NCBI RefSeq assembly: GCF_002237755.1
Contig: NZ_MWSJ01000003.1
Location: 186,001-250,000 of the forward strand
Direction: 5' to 3'
Length of the DNA stretch: 64,000 nucleotides
From: Lysinibacillus sp. KCTC 33748
Lineage (GTDB): Bacteria; Bacillota; Bacilli; Bacillales_A; Planococcaceae
Shown here one piece after another: positions 18,691 through 28,704 of this stretch. A program made the translations under genes and the position numbers. Below the pieces are notes generated by a model. The model did not search any database. It was not told where the DNA came from and saw only the letters and a program-made list of their open reading frames with translations. How positions within the stretch are numbered: the first letter of the stretch is position 1; every line of letters starts with the position of its first letter.

Positions 18691-19128
18691 ATGACACAAG
18701 TATTATATACAAAAGAAGATTTAATCAAGAAGTCACATGAAATTGCGCATATGATTGCCAATACGCCAGAAGTTGAATTTTTCAAAAAGGCAGAAGCACA
18801 AATCAATGAAAACCAACAAGTACGCGAACGTATTGCAAGTTTAAAAAGCCTACAAAAGCAAGCTGTTAACTTCCAACACTTAGGAAAAGAAAAAGCGCTT
18901 AAATTAATTGAAGATAAAATCGGAAAAATCGAAGAAGAAATCAACGCAATCCCAGTAGTTCAACAATTTAAAGAATCTCAAGGGGATGTAAATGATTTAT
19001 TACAACTAGTGTCAAACACAATTGCAAACAATGTTACAAATGAGATTGTTCGTTCAACAGGTGGGGATTTACTTCGTGGAGAAACTGGCTCATACGTAGC
19101 AAATACAACACCAGGCAGTTGCTCATAA
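18691..19128 (+). CDS. ricA: RicA/YmcA, subunit of the RicAFT (YlbF-YmcA-YaaT) complex
   Basis: 145 residues of the YlbF/YmcA helical family. The motif FFKKAEAQINENQQVRERI and the end DLLQLVSNTIANNVTNEIV match YmcA. The Cys near the C-terminus (PGSCS) fits the known Fe-S ligand region. In B. subtilis RicAFT assists RNase Y-dependent mRNA maturation and is needed for biofilm, competence and sporulation. It starts right after the miaB stop, as in B. subtilis. Confidence 0.93.
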   Translation: MTQVLYTKEDLIKKSHEIAHMIANTPEVEFFKKAEAQINENQQVRERIASLKSLQKQAVNFQHLGKEKALKLIEDKIGKIEEEINAIPVVQQFKESQGDVNDLLQLVSNTIANNVTNEIVRSTGGDLLRGETGSYVANTTPGSCS

Positions 19129-19144
19129 AAATAATTGAAGAAAT

Positions 19145-19176
19145 AGCTCGAATGAATGCTTTCATTCGAGCTTTAC
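19145..19176 (+). terminator. Terminator of miaB-ricA
   Basis: AGCTCGAATGAA pairs perfectly with TTCATTCGAGCT over 12 bp with a 4-base loop; the T-tract is short. Confidence 0.75.
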
Positions 19177-19281
19177 TATTGTTAAAAAACTATTGTGTCA
19201 ATGAAATGAAGATGCCTGTCGCTCTTCGTTTTATAATCATAAATTAAAGTGAAATGCCAGAAGAGACATACAATGTGAAAT

Positions 19282-19360
19282 AGTTGATCTTCGTTACGGC
19301 TGGGCGACTCCAGGTATGCACCCAGCTGGAACGGAAATCAACCCCTCGATTTGCTGAAGA
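19282..19360 (+). repeat. Dispersed intergenic repeat, copy F (deleted form)
   Basis: Left end GTTGATCTTCGTTACGGCTG plus GGCGACTCC joined straight to the right end CCCAGCTGGAACGGAAATCA, so the inner modules are lost. A 15-base direct repeat, GAAGAGACATACAAT, flanks it at 19260-19274 and 19356-19370. Confidence 0.75.
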
Positions 19361-19540
19361 GACATACAATATAAGCAACAATTACGGCTAGGCTTCAATT
19401 TTCATAGATATTGGCGTGTTTCTGACAACATACTATGTAAAATGAATTTAATCCTTAATTCGATTCTATAAAAATATATGTTCACCCAATAGGCGCTACC
19501 TGCATATGATGGAGTGAAAAGAGTCGAAGGAGGAATTGCG

Positions 19541-20143
19541 CTGAAACGTTTACGACAAATCGTGACGAGAGCAGTAGTTGCCAAAGGGAAGAAGAGAACA
19601 GAAGAACGTGTAACATTATGTCCATCAAATAAGCCGACAAGCATTCTCGGTTGCTGGGTTATTAATCATACTTGCTCCGCGAAAAAAGTCGGTAAATTTG
19701 TAGAAGTATCAGGGAAGTTTGATGTCAATGTATGGTATGCCTATAGTAATCATTCGAAAACAGCAGTGTTTTCTGAAACGGTGCACTATAAAGACAAAGT
19801 GAAGCTTTCATTTAGAGAAGGCGAAGTAAGTGTTGGTGATGATGTACGTGTACGTGTCATTCAAGAGCCAAACTGCATAGAGGCAATCATTTCTCCATGC
19901 GGTACGAAATTTGAAATCTTAGTAGAACGTGAAGTCGTTGTAGAGGTAATGGGAGAAACGACGATTTGTATTAGTGTACATCCACTAGATTTCGAAGAGG
20001 AATGGAACTTTGATGATGAGAGCTCATCCTCGTCTTCATCTAGTTCGAGCTCAAGCTCAAGCTCATCTTCTTCGTCTAGCTCTAGTGGAGAAGGCAGGTA
20101 TGTTTTAGAGTCTTCATCGTTTCCTGATGAACGACAAAGATAA
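19541..20143 (+). CDS. cotE: Spore coat morphogenetic protein CotE with a poly-serine tail
   Basis: 200 residues. The CotE core is plain: QIVTRAVVAKG, PTSILGCWVINHT, KFVEVSGKFDVNVWYAYSN, VQ-type EPNCIEAIISP and LVEREVVVEVMGET. CotE directs assembly of the outer spore coat. The start is placed at CTG 19541: AAGGAGG lies 7 bases before it, and the length to the core then equals B. subtilis CotE residue for residue. A GTG at 19514 has no spaced ribosome site. Where B. subtilis CotE has an acidic tail, this one has a short acidic part, then 22 consecutive serines (20021-20086) encoded by all six serine codons. Confidence 0.93.
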   Translation: MKRLRQIVTRAVVAKGKKRTEERVTLCPSNKPTSILGCWVINHTCSAKKVGKFVEVSGKFDVNVWYAYSNHSKTAVFSETVHYKDKVKLSFREGEVSVGDDVRVRVIQEPNCIEAIISPCGTKFEILVEREVVVEVMGETTICISVHPLDFEEEWNFDDESSSSSSSSSSSSSSSSSSSSSSGEGRYVLESSSFPDERQR

Positions 20144-20165
20144 TAGTAAAGAACATATTTCTTTT

Positions 20166-20226
20166 ATACATGCGAAGCGCTAGCATCTTAAAAAAAGGTG
20201 ATTGAAGCGTTTCGCATGTATCTTTT
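20166..20226 (+). terminator. Terminator of cotE
   Basis: ATACATGCGAAGCGC pairs with GCGTTTCGCATGTAT (one G-T pair) across a 26-base loop, followed by CTTTTGTT. Confidence 0.7.
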
Positions 20227-20272
20227 GTTATAATAAAAATATCTATATGGTTAGAGCGAGGGAATTTTTAAA

Positions 20273-22876
20273 ATGACAACATATACACCAATGATGCAAC
20301 AGTATTTACAGGTAAAGGAAGATTACAAGGATGCCTTTTTATTTTTTAGATTAGGCGACTTTTACGAGATGTTTTTTGAGGATGCTATTAATGCCTCACA
20401 ACTTTTAGAAATTACATTAACGAGCCGAGATGCTGGTGCAAAAGAGCGAATTCCAATGTGTGGTGTTCCACATCATTCGGCAAAAAATTATATTGAAACA
20501 CTTGTGCAAAAGGGCTATAAGGTTGCAGTTTGTGAGCAAACAGAAGATCCGAAGCAAGCAAAAGGTGTAGTGAAGCGTGAAGTCGTACAACTTATTACAC
20601 CGGGTACGATCATGGAAAGTAAGTCGCTCGATGGTAAATCCAATCATTTTATTGGCGCTGCAGAGCAATTTGATGATACGACATTTGGCTACGCTTATTT
20701 AGACTTATCTACAGGTGAAGCAGTAGCCTCCTCGATTGAGGGCGACGGTAAAGCACTATTAATGCAAATGCAGGCATACGGTATTCGTGAATTAATTGTC
20801 ACGGAAAATTTGCAACTGCTATTAGCAGAGCATGCAGTTAATGTCGGTATCGTCCTTTCTATTGAAACAGATGAAATGACGTTGGCTAAAGCTGCACATT
20901 ATGTAGAAGCGGTGCCGAATGATTTACAAATCGCTTGCCTTCGTTTGCTTCATTATATCGATAAAACACAAATGCGTTCCTTATCACATATCCAGGCATT
21001 TACGTATAATGAAATGAAAAATTATTTACGTATTGACTCTAGCTCTAAGCGTAATTTAGAGCTTATTCAATCTATTCGCGGCGGCGATCAAAAGGGCACG
21101 CTTTTATGGTTGTTGGATGACACCGTGACGGCAATGGGCGGACGGAAATTAAAGCAATGGTTACACCAACCTCTTGCTTCACGTTCTGCCATTGAAGCGA
21201 GACTAGCGAACGTCACTGATTTGTTGGAGGAGTATTTTGTAAGAACGGAGCTCCAAGCCTCTTTAAAACAAGTATACGATTTAGAACGTTTAGCTGGACG
21301 TGTAGCTTTTGGTAATGTAGGTGGACGTGATTTAGCGCAGCTACGTGATTCTTTACGTCAAGTACCTGTAATTCAGCAGCAATTACGTGGTGCTAATAAA
21401 GAAACATTGCAGAAGCTAGGCGCAGCACTTGATACGTGTGCGGATGTGGAGGTACTTTTAGCTCGTGCAATTACGGACAACCCACCAATTACGATTAAAG
21501 AGGGTGACGTCATTCGCGATGGCTATAATGAGCGTTTAGACGAGCTACGCAATGCCTCACGGAATGGGAAAGATTGGATTGCTCAGCTGGAGCAAGAGGA
21601 GCGGGCGAAAACAGGTATTAAAAACTTAAAAATCGGCTACAATCGAATTTTCGGTTATTATATTGAAATTACGAAATCTAATATCCATTTAGCTGATTTA
21701 ACACGCTATGAACGTAAGCAAACTTTGGCAAATGCTGAACGTTATATTACGCAAGAGCTTAAGGAAAAAGAAGCATTAATTTTAAATGCGGAGGAAGAAA
21801 GTTTAACGTTAGAATATAATTTGTTTGTGGAAATACGTGATGAATTAAAGGCGTTTATTCCACGTGTACAAGCATTAGCGGCAAGTATTAGTGAGCTGGA
21901 TGTGCTAGTAAGTTTTGCGAGTGTTTCAGAGAAATATCGTTTTACGAAGCCTGAGTTTCATGAAGGACGTGCGCTAGAAATTATTGAAGGGCGCCATCCA
22001 GTTGTTGAGAAAATGCTTAATAAGCAAATGTATGTGCCAAACGATTGTGTTCTTGAGGATAATAACAATATGATGCTGATTACAGGTCCGAATATGTCTG
22101 GTAAAAGTACGTATATGCGTCAAGTTGCACTAATTGTTGTGATGGCACAAATGGGCTGTTATGTGCCTGCTGAAAAAGCTAGATTACCAATTACAGATCA
22201 GATTTTTACACGCATCGGTGCGGCAGATGATTTAGCAGCGGGACAATCAACCTTTATGGTGGAGATGTTAGAATCTCAGCACGCCATTACGCATGCTACA
22301 AAAAATAGTTTAATGCTATTTGATGAAATTGGTCGCGGGACATCTACTTATGATGGCATGAGTCTTGCTCAATCCATGATGGAATACATCCATGATAAAA
22401 TTGGAGCAAACACACTGTTCTCAACTCATTATCATGAATTAACGGCACTAGAAAAGGAGCTTCCTCGACTGCAAAATGTACATGTATCTGCTACTGAAAA
22501 AAATGGCACAGTTGTCTTTTTGCATAAGGTGAAAAAGGGGGCTGCCGATAAATCTTACGGGATTCATGTAGCACAGCTTGCTCAATTACCAGAGGAAATT
22601 TTAACAAGAGCACAAGTACTGCTTGAAAACTTCGAGGCAGGAAGCGAAGCTGGACACGAAGCCGGACACGAAGCCGAAAACGAAGTAGTCGTGGTACAGG
22701 AAGTTGATGAAAAGCCAATGCAAATGTCCCTATTTACAGAAGAAGAACCAATTTCTCCTGCAGAATCTGAGGTGCTTAAAAACCTAGAAAAAGTAAATAT
22801 TCTAGGCACTTCACCAATGCAAGCGATGAATATTTTATATGAATTACAGCAACAACTAGTAAATGCAAAAAAGTAA
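20273..22876 (+). CDS. mutS: DNA mismatch recognition protein MutS
   Basis: 867 residues, full length. Mismatch-wedge motif FYE at residues 30-32 in RLGDFYEMFFEDA, core and clamp domains, then the ATPase with Walker A (TGPNMSGKSTYMRQ), Walker B (LMLFDEIGRGTSTYDG) and HYHELTALE. It finds mispairs and recruits MutL encoded 14 bases downstream. Near residue 785 a small repeat AGSEAGHEAGHEAENE sits in the linker before the C-terminal dimer segment (AESEVLKNLEKVNI). Confidence 0.98.
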   Translation: MTTYTPMMQQYLQVKEDYKDAFLFFRLGDFYEMFFEDAINASQLLEITLTSRDAGAKERIPMCGVPHHSAKNYIETLVQKGYKVAVCEQTEDPKQAKGVVKREVVQLITPGTIMESKSLDGKSNHFIGAAEQFDDTTFGYAYLDLSTGEAVASSIEGDGKALLMQMQAYGIRELIVTENLQLLLAEHAVNVGIVLSIETDEMTLAKAAHYVEAVPNDLQIACLRLLHYIDKTQMRSLSHIQAFTYNEMKNYLRIDSSSKRNLELIQSIRGGDQKGTLLWLLDDTVTAMGGRKLKQWLHQPLASRSAIEARLANVTDLLEEYFVRTELQASLKQVYDLERLAGRVAFGNVGGRDLAQLRDSLRQVPVIQQQLRGANKETLQKLGAALDTCADVEVLLARAITDNPPITIKEGDVIRDGYNERLDELRNASRNGKDWIAQLEQEERAKTGIKNLKIGYNRIFGYYIEITKSNIHLADLTRYERKQTLANAERYITQELKEKEALILNAEEESLTLEYNLFVEIRDELKAFIPRVQALAASISELDVLVSFASVSEKYRFTKPEFHEGRALEIIEGRHPVVEKMLNKQMYVPNDCVLEDNNNMMLITGPNMSGKSTYMRQVALIVVMAQMGCYVPAEKARLPITDQIFTRIGAADDLAAGQSTFMVEMLESQHAITHATKNSLMLFDEIGRGTSTYDGMSLAQSMMEYIHDKIGANTLFSTHYHELTALEKELPRLQNVHVSATEKNGTVVFLHKVKKGAADKSYGIHVAQLAQLPEEILTRAQVLLENFEAGSEAGHEAGHEAENEVVVVQEVDEKPMQMSLFTEEEPISPAESEVLKNLEKVNILGTSPMQAMNILYELQQQLVNAKK

Positions 22877-22890
22877 AGGAGTGATGCGCT

Positions 22891-24762
22891 ATGGGAAAAA
22901 TACAAATTATGGACGAGTGGCTGTCCAATAAAATCGCGGCAGGGGAAGTAGTAGAAAGACCGGCCTCTGTAGTTAAAGAGCTTGTTGAAAATGCCATTGA
23001 TGCAGGAAGTACGTCCATTGATGTTTTTTTACTAGAAGCGGGCCTCACTTCAATTCAGGTCATTGATAATGGTAGTGGTATGGATGAAGAGGATGCATTA
23101 ATATCATTCTCTCGCCATGCGACAAGTAAAATTCATCAGGAGCATGATTTATTTCGAATTCGTACACTTGGCTTCCGTGGTGAGGCATTAGCTTCCATTG
23201 CATCAGTGTCAAAAATGACACTGATTACATCAAATGGTGAATCAGGAACGTATTTAGAGCTTGAGGGTGGGCATATCGCCACACATAAACCTGGCCCTTT
23301 GCGTAAGGGAACAGATCTTACAATAGCACAGCTATTTTTCAATACACCCGCTCGATTAAAATATATGAAAACAATACAGACCGAGCTTGGGCATACAATT
23401 GATCTAATGAATCGCCTTGCACTCGGAAATCCACAAATTGCGTTTAGATTGCTGCATAACGGCCAGCAATTGCTACAAACAAATGGACGAGGGGATGTTC
23501 AGCAAGTGTTAGCGGCCATTTACGGTGTGCATAATGCTAAAAAAATGGTGGCATTCAGTGGAGAATCACAGGATTATAAAATTTCTGGCTTTGTATCACT
23601 ACCTGAGGTGACTCGTGCCTCGAAAAACTATATGTCGTTATTTGTGAATGGTCGCTGGGTGAAGCATTATTTAATACAAAAAGCGATTGTAGATGCTTAT
23701 CATACGTATTTGCCCATTGAACGTTTTCCGATTGTAGCGCTCTTTATAGAGGGAGATCCTTATTTAACAGATGTCAATGTTCATCCTGCCAAGCATCAAA
23801 TACGTTTAAGTAAGGAGCCTGAGCTTCTTAAGCTAATTGAGGAAACGATACGAGAGAATATTCGCCATGTTATTCGAGTACCGCAAATGGAAAAGAAGGA
23901 GAAAGTGGCAAAGTCTGAGACAGAGCAGTTAAATATTTGGAAACCTGCACCAAAGCTTAATGTGGAGAAAATGAATGCTATTGTAGAGAAACTTTATGAT
24001 GTACAAACTGTTCAAGAGTCCAACACATTAGATCCTATAGTGCCACAATCTGAATCCGTCCCTACTGCCATTGAAGAAAGTTGGCAACCGACACCAATGA
24101 TGGAAGTGAATCGTTCTGAAGAAGAAGTGACACTAGGAAAGCCAATGGAAGTTTTGGAGGATGAGCCTCCGAAAGAACCATTCCCTGCACTTGAAGTGGT
24201 AGGGCAAATTCACGGCACGTATATTGTTGCGCAAATGGAGGATGGTTTTTATTTAATTGATCAGCACGCTGCTCAGGAGCGTATTAAATATGAATTTTTC
24301 CGTGAAAAGGTCGGTCAGGTGAATCCGAATGAGCGTCAGGCTTTATTGCTGCCATTGACTTTCCATTATGCTGCTGACGAGGCTCTTATTTTAAGAGAAA
24401 ATCGACAGGAGTTAGAAGCTGTAGGCGTATTTTTAGAGGAATTTGGTCAGGCATCATTTGTCGTAAGGGAGCATCCGAGCTGGTTCCCTAAAGGGGAAGA
24501 ACAGGAAATTATTGAGGACTTAATTGAACAAGTGCTGACAACTAAAAAAGCGGACGTCAAAAAATTACGTGAGGCGGCAGCGATTATGATGAGCTGTAAA
24601 AAGTCGATAAAGGCCAATTATTATTTAACGAAAGAGCAAATGGAAGTGTTATTGCGAGATTTACGCAATGCCGACAATCCATTTACATGCCCGCACGGAC
24701 GTCCAGTACTTATTCATTTTACATCTTATGAAGTGGAAAAAATGTTTAAACGGGTAATGTAA
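22891..24762 (+). CDS. mutL: DNA mismatch repair protein MutL (endonuclease type)
   Basis: 623 residues. GHKL ATPase motifs: VVKELVENAIDAGS, DNGSGMDEED and GFRGEALASIASVS. A variable linker (about 330-430) leads to the C-terminal endonuclease with DQHAAQERIKYEF, SCKKSIKAN and CPHGRP, the metal-site set of MutL from bacteria without MutH. AAAGGAGTG precedes the ATG. Operon with mutS. Confidence 0.98.
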   Translation: MGKIQIMDEWLSNKIAAGEVVERPASVVKELVENAIDAGSTSIDVFLLEAGLTSIQVIDNGSGMDEEDALISFSRHATSKIHQEHDLFRIRTLGFRGEALASIASVSKMTLITSNGESGTYLELEGGHIATHKPGPLRKGTDLTIAQLFFNTPARLKYMKTIQTELGHTIDLMNRLALGNPQIAFRLLHNGQQLLQTNGRGDVQQVLAAIYGVHNAKKMVAFSGESQDYKISGFVSLPEVTRASKNYMSLFVNGRWVKHYLIQKAIVDAYHTYLPIERFPIVALFIEGDPYLTDVNVHPAKHQIRLSKEPELLKLIEETIRENIRHVIRVPQMEKKEKVAKSETEQLNIWKPAPKLNVEKMNAIVEKLYDVQTVQESNTLDPIVPQSESVPTAIEESWQPTPMMEVNRSEEEVTLGKPMEVLEDEPPKEPFPALEVVGQIHGTYIVAQMEDGFYLIDQHAAQERIKYEFFREKVGQVNPNERQALLLPLTFHYAADEALILRENRQELEAVGVFLEEFGQASFVVREHPSWFPKGEEQEIIEDLIEQVLTTKKADVKKLREAAAIMMSCKKSIKANYYLTKEQMEVLLRDLRNADNPFTCPHGRPVLIHFTSYEVEKMFKRVM

Positions 24763-24902
24763 TTATAACGCCTAGAACAAAGGTTCAAAGTAACATACAC
24801 AGTACATGTGCATAAAAGGAATTTTGTAGGTAAAGCATATACAAATGACTCATCATCAAAAGTTGTGGATGACATTTTGCTAGAATGTATGTCATGGATA
24901 TT

Positions 24903-25040
24903 AAGTTGATTGGAGTGGAGACTGGGCGACTCCTTGGGGATTAGCGTCACAGATGAGACCCTGCAGCGAAGCGAAGCGGCTCATCGGACGCCCTCAGGAA
25001 AGCGCCCAGTCGGAACGGAAATCAACTACATGTTATGGTG
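24903..25040 (+). repeat. Dispersed intergenic repeat, copy B
   Basis: GTTGATTGGAGTGGAGACTG, GGCGACTCCTTGGGGATTAG, GAGACCCTGCAGCGAAGCG, CGGCTCATCGGACGCCC and CAGTCGGAACGGAAATCAAC in order. It occupies the middle of the 397-base gap between mutL and glpD; no gene is seen in the rest. Confidence 0.85.
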
Positions 25041-25159
25041 ATGAGCTATACGAATGACATTGGAGTTTCTATGCTTAAAGTTATAACTAGTTATACAATC
25101 AGACATATACAGCAAAAGTTACACGTATTTTCAATTTATAGCAAATGGGGGAAAAAGGT

Positions 25160-26806
25160 ATGTTTTCATTTGAGCATCGTCCTAAAATTATGCATTTTTT
25201 AGAGCAATATAGCTTTGACGTTTTAGTCATCGGTGGTGGCATTACTGGTGCTGGCATAGCACTTGATGCAGCATCGAGGGGGTTATCAGTCGCTTTGATA
25301 GAGAAGCAGGATTTTTCTGCTGGTACATCAAGCCGTTCAACAAAGCTTATTCACGGTGGACTTCGTTATTTAAAGCAACTTGATGTAGGTGTAGTAGCGG
25401 AGGTTGGGCGTGAGCGTGAAATTGTATATGACAATGCTGTTCACGTTACAACGCCTGAAAAAATGCTACTACCATTATATAAAAAGGGCTCACTTGGACC
25501 ATTGTCAACATCATTGGCATTGAAGGTCTATGATCGATTAGCAGGTGTTAAAAAGCATGAACGTAGAACTATGTTAAACGCTCAGGAAACGGCAGCGCTA
25601 GAGCCTTTACTCAATCAAGATGAGCTTATTGGTGGTGGCTATTACGTTGAATATCGTACAGATGATGCCCGTCTAACTATTGAAGTGTTGAAAAAAGCTG
25701 TGGAATATGGGGCACTTTGTCTAAATTATGCGGAAATGACAGGGTTTTTATATGAGAAGAAAAAGCTTGTTGGGGCACAAGTGACGGATCATGTTACAGG
25801 GAAAACAATCGATGTGCATGCTGCGCAAATCGTCAATGCAACTGGACCTTGGGTAGATGAAGTCCGTCAAAAGGATAAAGTAGTAGACAAAAAACAATTA
25901 CGTCTCACAAAAGGGGTCCATATTGTCCTTGATCAAAAAGATTTTCCATTACAGCAAGCCGTGTACTTTGATATAGTGGATGGGCGTATGGCCTTTGCAA
26001 TTCCACGTGATGGTAAAACGTATGTAGGAACAACAGATACAGTTTACGAGGGAGACCCTACACATCCGGTCGCTACCCGAGAGGACGTTGATTATTTAAT
26101 TGTAGCTGCAAAAACAGTGTTTCCAACTGCAAATATTTCAAGAGATACGGTTGAATCGTCGTGGGCAGGTGTGCGTCCACTTATTTATGAAAAAGGCAAG
26201 GATCCATCCGAAATTTCACGCAAAGATGAGATATGGACGGCTCCAAGTGGGCTAATAACAATTGCCGGTGGTAAACTGACGGGCTACCGTCAAATGGCAG
26301 AAACAATCGTTGATAAAATTGTAAAGATCCATAAATATAAGCACGCAAGTCCATGTGTAACACGTGAGTTGTCACTTTCCGGTGCAAAGGGCATTAATGC
26401 CATTAATTTCCCTGATTATAGTTCTTATAAAGCTAAAGAGGGCGTTCAGTATGGCCTTAATTATGATGAAGCAAAACAACTTGTACAAAAATATGGGACA
26501 AATGTTGACGCATTATATAACCAGGTGAAATTTTTACATGAGCACGGAAGTACGATGCCTTTAGTTTTACATGCCATGTTACTTTATGGCATAGAAGCGG
26601 AAATGGTGTATACGCCAAGTGATTTCTTTATTCGTCGAACAGGCTTATTATACTTTGATATTGATGCAGTAAAACGTTATAAACAGCAGGTCATTCAAGT
26701 GATGCAACAACATTTTAACTATACAGAGTCACAAAGAAATACTTATGTAGCTCAACTAGAGCAAGCTATTTTAGATGCAACAAATTTTGCAGAGGAAGGA
26801 GTGTAG
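25160..26806 (+). CDS. glpD: Aerobic glycerol-3-phosphate dehydrogenase
   Basis: 548 residues from ATG 25160, which has GGGGGAAAAAGG before it; an ATG at 25145 would place the ribosome site inside the gene. FAD-binding motif VLVIGGGITGAGIALDAASR, then TSSRSTKLIHGGLRYLKQ, GGYYVEYRTDDARL, YVGTTDTVY and WAGVRPLI. It oxidises glycerol-3-phosphate to DHAP, passing electrons to menaquinone at the membrane. No glpF, glpK or antiterminator glpP is next to it, so it stands apart from the usual glp operon. Confidence 0.96.
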   Translation: MFSFEHRPKIMHFLEQYSFDVLVIGGGITGAGIALDAASRGLSVALIEKQDFSAGTSSRSTKLIHGGLRYLKQLDVGVVAEVGREREIVYDNAVHVTTPEKMLLPLYKKGSLGPLSTSLALKVYDRLAGVKKHERRTMLNAQETAALEPLLNQDELIGGGYYVEYRTDDARLTIEVLKKAVEYGALCLNYAEMTGFLYEKKKLVGAQVTDHVTGKTIDVHAAQIVNATGPWVDEVRQKDKVVDKKQLRLTKGVHIVLDQKDFPLQQAVYFDIVDGRMAFAIPRDGKTYVGTTDTVYEGDPTHPVATREDVDYLIVAAKTVFPTANISRDTVESSWAGVRPLIYEKGKDPSEISRKDEIWTAPSGLITIAGGKLTGYRQMAETIVDKIVKIHKYKHASPCVTRELSLSGAKGINAINFPDYSSYKAKEGVQYGLNYDEAKQLVQKYGTNVDALYNQVKFLHEHGSTMPLVLHAMLLYGIEAEMVYTPSDFFIRRTGLLYFDIDAVKRYKQQVIQVMQQHFNYTESQRNTYVAQLEQAILDATNFAEEGV

Positions 26807-26809
26807 GTA

Positions 26810-27724
26810 ATGCGTTATATTGAAATGTCAGATGGCCATTTTCTGTTTATTCGAACATTAAAACCATCGAAGCCATGTATTGGTCATATTCATATATTGC
26901 ATGGCATGGCGGAGCATAGTGAACGTTATGTTACATTTGCCAATAGCCTAAACGAAGCGGGCTATGCAGTGACAATGCATGATCATCGAGGGCATGGAGA
27001 AACAGCGGCCTATAATGGCACATTAGGTTTTTTTGCTGAACAAAATGGGTTTGATCGTGTCGTAGAGGATGCGCATGAAGTAGTAACATTTTTGCATGAA
27101 CAATTTGCAGATGTACCATTAATTATATTTGGTCATAGTATGGGATCGTTCATTACTAGAAGATATATACAATTGCACAGCGATCAAGTGGATCACGTGA
27201 TTCTTTGTGGAACAGGGAATGTTACAGCATTGCATACGATGGGGAATTTAGTAGCAAAAGTATTAGCCAAACAGCTTGGTAAAGAGACAGAGAGCAAGTT
27301 ATTAAATAAGCTGAGCTTTGGTAGCTTTAATAAACAGTTCCCGAATTCGAAGACTGCTTATGATTGGTTATGTTCAGTAGAGGACGAAGTGGAAAAATAT
27401 ATAGATGATCCGTATTGTGGCTTTATCCCAACAAATCAATTTTTTGTCGATTTAACAACAGGTTTCAGGTCGTTAAATCGTAAAAGTGAAATAGCAAAAG
27501 TGAAAAAAGACTTACCGATATTATTGATAAGTGGTAGCAAAGATCCAGTAGGAGAACAAGGTCAAGGTGTATACGCTGTTGCAGAACAATTTACAGAAGC
27601 AGGCATACAGGACGTGACGGTCTACTTATTTGAGGATAAGCGCCATGAAATCCTAAACGAGGATAATCGAGAGGCAGTCTATCAAGTTTTATTACGGTGG
27701 TTAGAAAAATATGATACAAGATAA
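26810..27724 (+). CDS. Alpha/beta hydrolase, monoacylglycerol lipase / lysophospholipase type
   Basis: 304 residues of the Hydrolase_4 family. [10 protein letters not shown] carries the oxyanion motif, HDHRGHGET is the conserved strand, [10 protein letters not shown] holds the nucleophile Ser (near residue 110), [10 protein letters not shown] the acid and the late DKRHEILNE the catalytic His. No signal peptide, so it acts inside the cell or at the inner membrane face. AGGAAGGAGTG lies before the ATG; its end overlaps miaA by 14 bases. The substrate is inferred by family. Confidence 0.88.
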   Translation: MRYIEMSDGHFLFIRTLKPSKPCIGHIHILHGMAEHSERYVTFANSLNEAGYAVTMHDHRGHGETAAYNGTLGFFAEQNGFDRVVEDAHEVVTFLHEQFADVPLIIFGHSMGSFITRRYIQLHSDQVDHVILCGTGNVTALHTMGNLVAKVLAKQLGKETESKLLNKLSFGSFNKQFPNSKTAYDWLCSVEDEVEKYIDDPYCGFIPTNQFFVDLTTGFRSLNRKSEIAKVKKDLPILLISGSKDPVGEQGQGVYAVAEQFTEAGIQDVTVYLFEDKRHEILNEDNREAVYQVLLRWLEKYDTR

Positions 27725-28613
27725 AATACAACAGGCAGAGGTCGTAGCAATCGTAGGACCTACAGCATCTGGGAAAACAGCATTAAGTATTGAGTTAGCA
27801 AAAAAATATAATGGAGAAATCATTAACGGTGACTCCATGCAAATCTATCGAGACTTAGATATTGGTACAGCTAAGATTACGGAAGAAGAGATGGAGGGTG
27901 TACCCCATCATTTACTAAGTTTCAAAGAGCCAACAGAATCCTTTTCAGTAGCAGACTATCAAAAATTAGTGCGAGCTAAAATTGCAGAAATTCAAACGCG
28001 TGGCAAGCTACCGATTATTGTAGGGGGCTCAGGTTTATATGTGCAGGCAGTACTCTTTGATTTTCAATTTACAGAGGAGCAGGTAGATGAGGTGGCACGG
28101 AAAGCCTATTATGAAGAACTGGGAAAATTAGGCCCAGAGGCGATGCATGCTAAGCTGAAAAAACTTGATCCACAAACAGCGGAGACTATTCATCCAAATA
28201 ATACTCGCCGTGTCATACGTGCGTTAGAGATGATTGAGCTTAGTGGCGTTTCAAAGGCATCCGAAGAACAAAATCGTGGAGAGGTTCCACTGTACAATCA
28301 TGTGATTTTAGGGCTCGGGCAAAATATGTCACGTGAAGTGCTCTATGATCGTATTAACCGTCGTGTTGATATAATGATGGAAAAAGGACTTTTAGAAGAA
28401 GTAAAGGGCTTATGGCAGAGAAATATTCGTGGTGTGCAATCAATCCAAGCAATCGGCTACAAAGAATTATACGATTACTTAGATGGTAAATGCTCTTTAG
28501 AAGAAGCCGTTGACAGCTTAAAGCAAAATTCTCGCCGCTACGCGAAAAGACAGCTAACATATTTCCGTAACAAAATGGATGTATATTTTGTTAATAATGA
28601 AGAAAAACTTTGA
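27711..28613 (+). CDS. miaA: tRNA dimethylallyltransferase
   Basis: 300 residues. P-loop [20 protein letters not shown], then [44 protein letters not shown] and the C-terminal [15 protein letters not shown]. It adds dimethylallyl to A37 of UNN-reading tRNAs, the substrate of MiaB encoded 10 kb upstream. The ribosome site is weak, so coupling to the overlapping lipase gene is likely. Confidence 0.97.
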   Translation: MIQDKIQQAEVVAIVGPTASGKTALSIELAKKYNGEIINGDSMQIYRDLDIGTAKITEEEMEGVPHHLLSFKEPTESFSVADYQKLVRAKIAEIQTRGKLPIIVGGSGLYVQAVLFDFQFTEEQVDEVARKAYYEELGKLGPEAMHAKLKKLDPQTAETIHPNNTRRVIRALEMIELSGVSKASEEQNRGEVPLYNHVILGLGQNMSREVLYDRINRRVDIMMEKGLLEEVKGLWQRNIRGVQSIQAIGYKELYDYLDGKCSLEEAVDSLKQNSRRYAKRQLTYFRNKMDVYFVNNEEKL

Positions 28614-28634
28614 ATAATTTCTAAAAATTACTAA

Positions 28635-28662
28635 TTGCTAAATTGGTAGAACATGCTACTAT
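28635..28662 (+). promoter_or_regulatory. Probable hfq promoter
   Basis: TTGCTA and TACTAT with 16 bases between, 42 bases before the hfq start. Confidence 0.5.
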
Positions 28663-28704
28663 AGGAATGAAGAGGTAGAAAGAGAGTATAGGGAGGTATA
28701 TTTG

